A DNA stretch of 64,000 nucleotides from Pseudomonas sp. GL-B-19. Its GTDB lineage: Bacteria > Pseudomonadota > Gammaproteobacteria > Pseudomonadales > Pseudomonadaceae. The DNA is taken from contig NZ_JAHBDK010000053.1 of assembly GCF_019956415.1 (NCBI RefSeq), positions 124,001 to 188,000 on the forward strand. The letters run 5' to 3'. How positions within the stretch are numbered: position 1 is the first letter of the stretch; each line of letters opens with the position of its first letter. A program made the translations under genes and the position numbers. Below the pieces are notes generated by a model. That model saw only the letters and a list, made by a program, of their open reading frames with translations. It did no database searches and was not told where the DNA came from. Shown here one piece after another: positions 60,515 through 64,000 of the stretch.

Positions 60515-60541
60515 TCAAGATCTGGTCATAACAGCCGATAA
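60515..60541 (+). promoter_or_regulatory. FliA (sigma-28) promoter of cheV
   Basis: TCAAGATC, 11 bp, GCCGATAA matches the flagellar sigma-28 consensus (TAAAGTTT-N11-GCCGATAA, TCAAG form in Pseudomonas) and lies 44 bp before ATG 60586. The rest of the 60123-60585 gap shows no gene. Confidence 0.8.
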
Positions 60542-60585
60542 CTCCCTTTAGTGAATTCATCAGAACAAGCTCAGGAGTCATTAAA

Positions 60586-61521
60586 ATGGCCGGCATTCTC
60601 GATACGGTAGACCAACGCACGCAACTGGTGGGTGAGAATCGCCTGGAAATTCTCATGTTTCGCCTGGCCGGCCGGCAATTGTTCGCGATCAACGTCTTTA
60701 AAGTGCAGGAAGTGCTGCAACTGCCCAAGCTGACGCTGATGCCCCAGCGCCATCCGTTCGTCTGTGGCGTGGTCAATCTGCGTGGCCAGACGTTGCCTGT
60801 GATTGACCTGTCCCAGGCCATCGGCATGCGCCCGCTGGTGCCGAGTCCGACCAGCACGATCATCGTCACTGAGTACAACCGTTCGGTGCAGGCGTTTCTG
60901 GTCGGGGGTGTGGACCGCATCGTCAACATGAACTGGGAAGCCATTCTGCCGCCACCGACCAGCGCCGGTCGCCAGCATTACCTCACGGCGATCAGCAAGG
61001 TCGATGACCAGTTGGTGGAAATCATCGACGTCGAGAAAGTCCTGGCCGAAATCGTGCCGTACAGTGCCAAGGTCTCCCGCGAAAAACTCGACGACCCCAT
61101 ACTGGAACGCGCCCGGGGCCGGGAAGTGCTGCTGGTCGACGACTCCAACGTAGCCTTGTCGCAACTGCGTGACACCCTGGGTCAACTGGGCGTGAAAATG
61201 CACATTGCCAGCGACGGCCTGAAGGCGCTGAACATGCTCAAGGCCTGGGCGGATACGGGCGTGTCCATGACCGACAAACTGCTGATGGTGTTCACCGACG
61301 CAGAAATGCCGGAAATGGACGGCTATCGACTGACCACCGAAATCCGTAATGACCCGCGTCTGCGTGGTCTTTACGTGGTGCTGCACACCTCGCTGTCGGG
61401 CAGCTTCAACGACTCGATGGTGAAGAAAGTCGGCTGCGACAACTTCCTCTCCAAATTCCAGCCGGACAAACTCGTCGACGTGGTGCGCCAGCGCCTGATG
61501 CTCGACGAAGTGCCAGCCTGA
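60586..61521 (+). CDS. cheV: Chemotaxis coupling protein CheV
   Basis: A 311-residue protein with CheW-like (about 20-160) and receiver (about 175-300) domains. The CheW part has LFAINVFKVQEVLQLP and RHPFVCGVVNLRGQTLPVIDL, and the receiver has LLVDDSNVA and phospho-Asp in LMVFTDAEMPEMDGYRL. CheV couples receptors to CheA and adapts signalling. ATG 60586 follows AGGAG at 60571-60575, the right start. It is controlled by FliA. Confidence 0.96.
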   Translation: MAGILDTVDQRTQLVGENRLEILMFRLAGRQLFAINVFKVQEVLQLPKLTLMPQRHPFVCGVVNLRGQTLPVIDLSQAIGMRPLVPSPTSTIIVTEYNRSVQAFLVGGVDRIVNMNWEAILPPPTSAGRQHYLTAISKVDDQLVEIIDVEKVLAEIVPYSAKVSREKLDDPILERARGREVLLVDDSNVALSQLRDTLGQLGVKMHIASDGLKALNMLKAWADTGVSMTDKLLMVFTDAEMPEMDGYRLTTEIRNDPRLRGLYVVLHTSLSGSFNDSMVKKVGCDNFLSKFQPDKLVDVVRQRLMLDEVPA

Positions 61522-61613
61522 TCACGGGGCGGCAGGCTGGCAGTCATGTCAGCCTTTGATTCGGTGATCAAGCTCGTATAGGGTGGCCTTTTTTGCCTAC
61601 CAGGGAGCTGGCC

Positions 61614-62420
61614 ATGCTGCGTCTGAGCGCGCTTTATCGTTATCCGTTGAAATCCGGCAAGGGCGAGACCTTGCAGCAAGTCGGGCTCGACAAGCTGGGG
61701 CTGGACGGTGATCGACGCTGGATGCTGGTGGACGAGGCCAGCGGGCGCTTTCTGACCCAGCGCGCGGAGGCGTCCATGAGCCAGCTGTCGGCGTTGTGGA
61801 ATGCCAAGGGCGGCTTGACCCTGAGTGCCCCGGGCCGCTCGCCGATCAACATAGACTTGCCCTCAAGCAACGCTGAACTCCGTGGCGTGACCATCTGGCG
61901 TGACACTTTGCGCGTGCCGGATGCCGGTGACGAGGCGGCTGCCTGGGTCAGTGAGTTCATTGGCAAGCCGACGCGCCTGGTGCAAGTTCCCCTTGATCGT
62001 GCGCGCATGACGGAGGCGGGTTACGGCAAGGACGACGATCAGGTGGCATTTGCCGATGGCTATCCGTTGTTGCTGATCGGCCAGGCATCCCTGGAGGACT
62101 TGTCGCAAAAGGTCGGGCGTTCATTGGACATGCTGCGCTTTCGACCGAACCTGGTGATTGAGGGCAGCGAAGCCTATGCCGAGGATGGCTGGAAGCGTAT
62201 CCGCATTGGTGATGTCGAGTTCCGGGTGGTCAAGTCCTGCTCACGTTGCATTCTGACCACCATCGATCCGCAAACCGGTGAGCGCAGCGATGACCGGGAA
62301 CCGCTGGCCACGTTGCAGAAGTACCGTGCCGAGGCCGACGGCGCGATGTTCGGCCAGAATCTGGTCAACGACAGCAACGGTCGTCTCGAAGTCGGGATGG
62401 CGGTGACGATCCTCGAATGA
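61614..62420 (+). CDS. MOSC domain protein (YcbX/mARC-like)
   Basis: A 268-residue molybdenum cofactor sulfurase C-terminal (MOSC) protein with the N-terminal beta-barrel (LYRYPLKSGKGETLQ, GDRRWMLVDE) and a C-terminal MOSC part containing the conserved Cys in SCSRCILTTIDPQTG. It lacks the ferredoxin domain of full YcbX. Such enzymes reduce N-hydroxylated compounds with Mo cofactor; the mobA/moaB/moeA genes nearby are consistent with Mo use in this genome. Start ATG 61614, CAGGGAG upstream. Confidence 0.9.
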   Translation: MLRLSALYRYPLKSGKGETLQQVGLDKLGLDGDRRWMLVDEASGRFLTQRAEASMSQLSALWNAKGGLTLSAPGRSPINIDLPSSNAELRGVTIWRDTLRVPDAGDEAAAWVSEFIGKPTRLVQVPLDRARMTEAGYGKDDDQVAFADGYPLLLIGQASLEDLSQKVGRSLDMLRFRPNLVIEGSEAYAEDGWKRIRIGDVEFRVVKSCSRCILTTIDPQTGERSDDREPLATLQKYRAEADGAMFGQNLVNDSNGRLEVGMAVTILE

Positions 62421-62433
62421 AGGCCTCTGAATG

Positions 62434-62469
62434 AAAAATGCCCGTGTCCAAAGACGCGGGCATTTTTTT
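62434..62469. terminator. Terminator between the MOSC and ppnP genes
   Basis: Stem AATGCCCG(T)GTC / GACGCGGGCATT with short loop, A5 in front and T7 after; it serves both convergent genes. Confidence 0.88.
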
Positions 62470-62489
62470 GTCGCGGTGAACCCAGGGTT

Positions 62490-62774
62490 TTAGCCGCGGT
62501 ATTCACACAGGTAAGCGGTGTCGACGGCCACTTTCAGCTGAAACTTGCTGTTGGCAGGCACGTTGAACTGGCTACCGGCCGCGAAGGTTTCCCAGTCGCT
62601 GCTGTCAGGCAGTTTGACGGTCAGGGCGCCGCTGACCACGTGCATGATTTCACGCTGGCTGGTACCGAATTCGTATTCGCCCGGAGCCATGACGCCGATG
62701 GTCGCAGGACCTTCAGCGGTGCCAAAGGCGATCGACTTGACGGTGCCGTCGAAGTACTCGTTGACTTTAAACAT
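62490..62774 (-). CDS. ppnP: Pyrimidine/purine nucleoside phosphorylase PpnP
   Basis: A 94-residue cupin (DUF1255, YaiE) that phosphorolyses many nucleosides in E. coli. It has the expected MFKVNEYFDGTVKSIAF start, GVMAPGEYEFGTSQREIMHVVSGAL and the C-terminal FNVPANSKFQLKV. Length equals the family (94). Confidence 0.95.
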   Translation of the reverse strand: MFKVNEYFDGTVKSIAFGTAEGPATIGVMAPGEYEFGTSQREIMHVVSGALTVKLPDSSDWETFAAGSQFNVPANSKFQLKVAVDTAYLCEYRG

Positions 62775-62842
62775 GGGCGATTCCTCGAAAAGGGCTAAAA
62801 AGGCCGGCCAGTATGCACAAGGCCTTGTGCGCCGTCACCTCT

Positions 62843-63385
62843 CTAGACGGGGAGAGTCAGTGGCAACAAGCGCGCGGTATTGCGCGCATCTTCCAGCGCC
62901 CGGTGTTGCTGACCGGTGAACTGCATGCCCGCCAGTTGCAAGGCGCCATTGAGCCCCAGCGGACGTTCCAGTCGTCTGGCCTTGGCAAAGCGCTGCTTGA
63001 GGTTCATGTGCGGCACCCGGCTCAGGGCACTGTCGAGTTGCAGGCGCTCCCATTCCTGAACCAACTGTTTGCGGTCGTAGTCCCCCCAACTCGCCCAACC
63101 TTCCAGTCGTGAATGATGGTGGCCCAGCCAACGCTCGAATGACGGCCAAACCTCGGTCAGGGGTTGCGCAGCATCGATATTGCCTTGGGTGATGTGAGTC
63201 AGCTCCCGGCAAAACGGTGTCAGCAAAGGCCGACGCAACGGCCGCACGAAACGCTGGAAATAGTCCAGTTCGCGACCTTTGCGGTCCACCAGGGTGGCAC
63301 CGATTTCGATGATTTCCATTTCCGTTACTGGCCAGCCACCCTCATCGGTGGTGGCTTCCAGATCTATCACCAGCCAGTGATGCAT
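62843..63385 (-). CDS. DEDDh 3'-5' exonuclease (ERI1-like)
   Basis: A 180-residue exonuclease of the DnaQ fold, like eukaryotic ERI1/KapD. The four acidic residues and His appear in VIDLEATTDEGG (motif I), WASWGDYDRKQL (motif II) and HRALEDARNTARLLP (motif III, DEDDh). Start ATG 63385 (MHHWLVIDLEATTDEGGWP); an in-frame ATG at 63433 adds 16 residues. The nucleic acid substrate is unknown. Confidence 0.9.
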   Translation of the reverse strand: MHHWLVIDLEATTDEGGWPVTEMEIIEIGATLVDRKGRELDYFQRFVRPLRRPLLTPFCRELTHITQGNIDAAQPLTEVWPSFERWLGHHHSRLEGWASWGDYDRKQLVQEWERLQLDSALSRVPHMNLKQRFAKARRLERPLGLNGALQLAGMQFTGQQHRALEDARNTARLLPLTLPV

Positions 63386-63456
63386 TGCAGGGTTCCTGGT
63401 ATCCGCGTCCTGATAGGGCTTGAGCGTAGCCAAACCCGACGGATCCGCCTAGCGGC

Positions 63457-64000
63457 TTATTCGACCTCCAACAAAATCTGACGATTTTTAACCTGATCAC
63501 CGACCCGCACCTGCAACCGTTTAAGCACCCCGTCGATGCCCGACTTGAGCGGGTGCTCCATTTTCATCGCTTCGAGCACCACCAACAGTTGGCCTTTGCT
63601 GACCGGGCTGCCCTCGGTGACCAGCACATCGACGATGGCTCCGTCCATTGGCGCCTTGAGTGTGCCGGTACTGACGCTGGCCTGACCGCTGACCAGCGCC
63701 TGGGTCCGGTCGATCAGTTGCAGGCTGCCGGGGCGGGCGAACAACCACAGCTGCCCGGACTCAAGGCGATAGGCATGACGCTGGCGGATGCCGTCGATGT
63801 CCAGTGTTGCCCAGCGCCCGTCGCAGCGGATGATCTTCAATTCAAGACTTTGCCCGGCGACCTGAATCCGAAATAACCCGTCCGGCGTAGCGTTCAGTTC
63901 CACCGGCCAATCCTGATCATTCAAACCGATGCGATAGTGCAAGGGCACGCTGGCATTGTTGCGCCACCCGGCCAGTGGTGCCGGGTGAGTCTGTGCCGAC
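63457..64000 (-). CDS. Biotin-dependent acyl-CoA carboxylase alpha subunit, C-terminal part (5' truncated by window edge)
   Basis: The frame is open to the right edge, giving about 180 residues. It ends in a biotinyl-lipoyl domain with the biotinylation site VVLEAMKMEHPLKSG and GVLKRLQVRVGDQVK, preceded by the linker/BT-like domain. The biotin carboxylase part lies outside the window. The layout is that of the 3-methylcrotonyl-CoA (LiuD) or geranyl-CoA (AtuF) carboxylase alpha subunit, but the two cannot be told apart from the visible end. Leucine or terpenoid breakdown is the probable role. Confidence 0.87.
   Translation of the reverse strand, partial: SAQTHPAPLAGWRNNASVPLHYRIGLNDQDWPVELNATPDGLFRIQVAGQSLELKIIRCDGRWATLDIDGIRQRHAYRLESGQLWLFARPGSLQLIDRTQALVSGQASVSTGTLKAPMDGAIVDVLVTEGSPVSKGQLLVVLEAMKMEHPLKSGIDGVLKRLQVRVGDQVKNRQILLEVE

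Overview
The window is one contiguous piece of a Pseudomonas chromosome, most like the P. fluorescens/P. putida side of the genus. The clues are a lipobox-bearing OprI major lipoprotein gene, an EF-P with Arg32 directly behind its rhamnosyltransferase gene earP, CysB, the gpx-ospR-sagS gene order known from P. aeruginosa, and REP repeats of the fluorescent-pseudomonad types built around GAGCC-GCTCGCGA and GGCTTGCCCGCGAT. Coding density is high and almost everything is core or housekeeping. I see no phage, insertion sequence, tRNA, rRNA or CRISPR array.

Layout. 0-8.6 kb: the end of a lytic transglycosylase gene, a DoxX membrane protein, greB, a YbbA/YbbP-type ABC exporter divergent from the esterase tesA, an L,D-transpeptidase, oprI and a small GNAT protein. 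8.6-18.4 kb: class I DAHP synthase, a PilZ-like protein, a thioredoxin-like protein, a ketopantoate-reductase-like enzyme, a 5'-nucleotidase, a universal stress protein, cysB, a Gre-like protein, earP-efp, and the peroxide pair ohr/ohrR. 18.5-25.5 kb: a truncated LysR pseudogene, a TauE/SafE exporter, an intact LysR regulator, a DUF1127 protein, a YcaQ-like DNA glycosylase, class II DAHP synthase, a spermidine-synthase-like protein and an enoyl-CoA hydratase. 25.5-32 kb: deaD with a long structured leader, an extradiol dioxygenase, tpm, htpX and alaA.

32-37.5 kb is a redox-repair block: msrB, gpx, ospR, the hybrid kinase sagS, a DUF815 ATPase and a free-methionine-sulfoxide reductase. 37.5-45.4 kb is a signalling block: a large HD-GYP protein, a BvgS-like hybrid kinase, a LuxR-type response regulator and a receiver-only protein. 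45.5-51.4 kb: dgt, a YqjD/YqjE/YqjK-like membrane operon, an ammonium transporter with a sigma-54-type promoter, and a KefB-type antiporter. 51.6-57.7 kb: a glutaredoxin-like protein, a small gene under a perfect LexA box, a pseudouridine synthase, a small lipoprotein, mobA, moaB-moeA and the lipid kinase yegS. 57.7-64 kb: a NarL/NarX-type two-component pair, an Hpt-like protein without a recognisable phospho-histidine, cheV behind a FliA promoter, a MOSC protein, ppnP, a DEDDh exonuclease and the C-terminal part of a biotin-dependent acyl-CoA carboxylase alpha subunit.

Themes. Two MarR/OhrR-family redox sensors (ohrR and ospR) each sit beside the peroxidase gene they probably control. In both cases I see an inverted repeat on top of a predicted -35 element. 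Three sensor kinases, three response regulators, CheV, an HD-GYP protein and a PilZ-like protein make this a signalling-rich stretch. The features most worth follow-up are the receiver-only/BvgS-like locus, the enlarged HD-GYP domain, the Hpt-like protein next to cheV, the LexA-boxed unknown gene and the redox operators.
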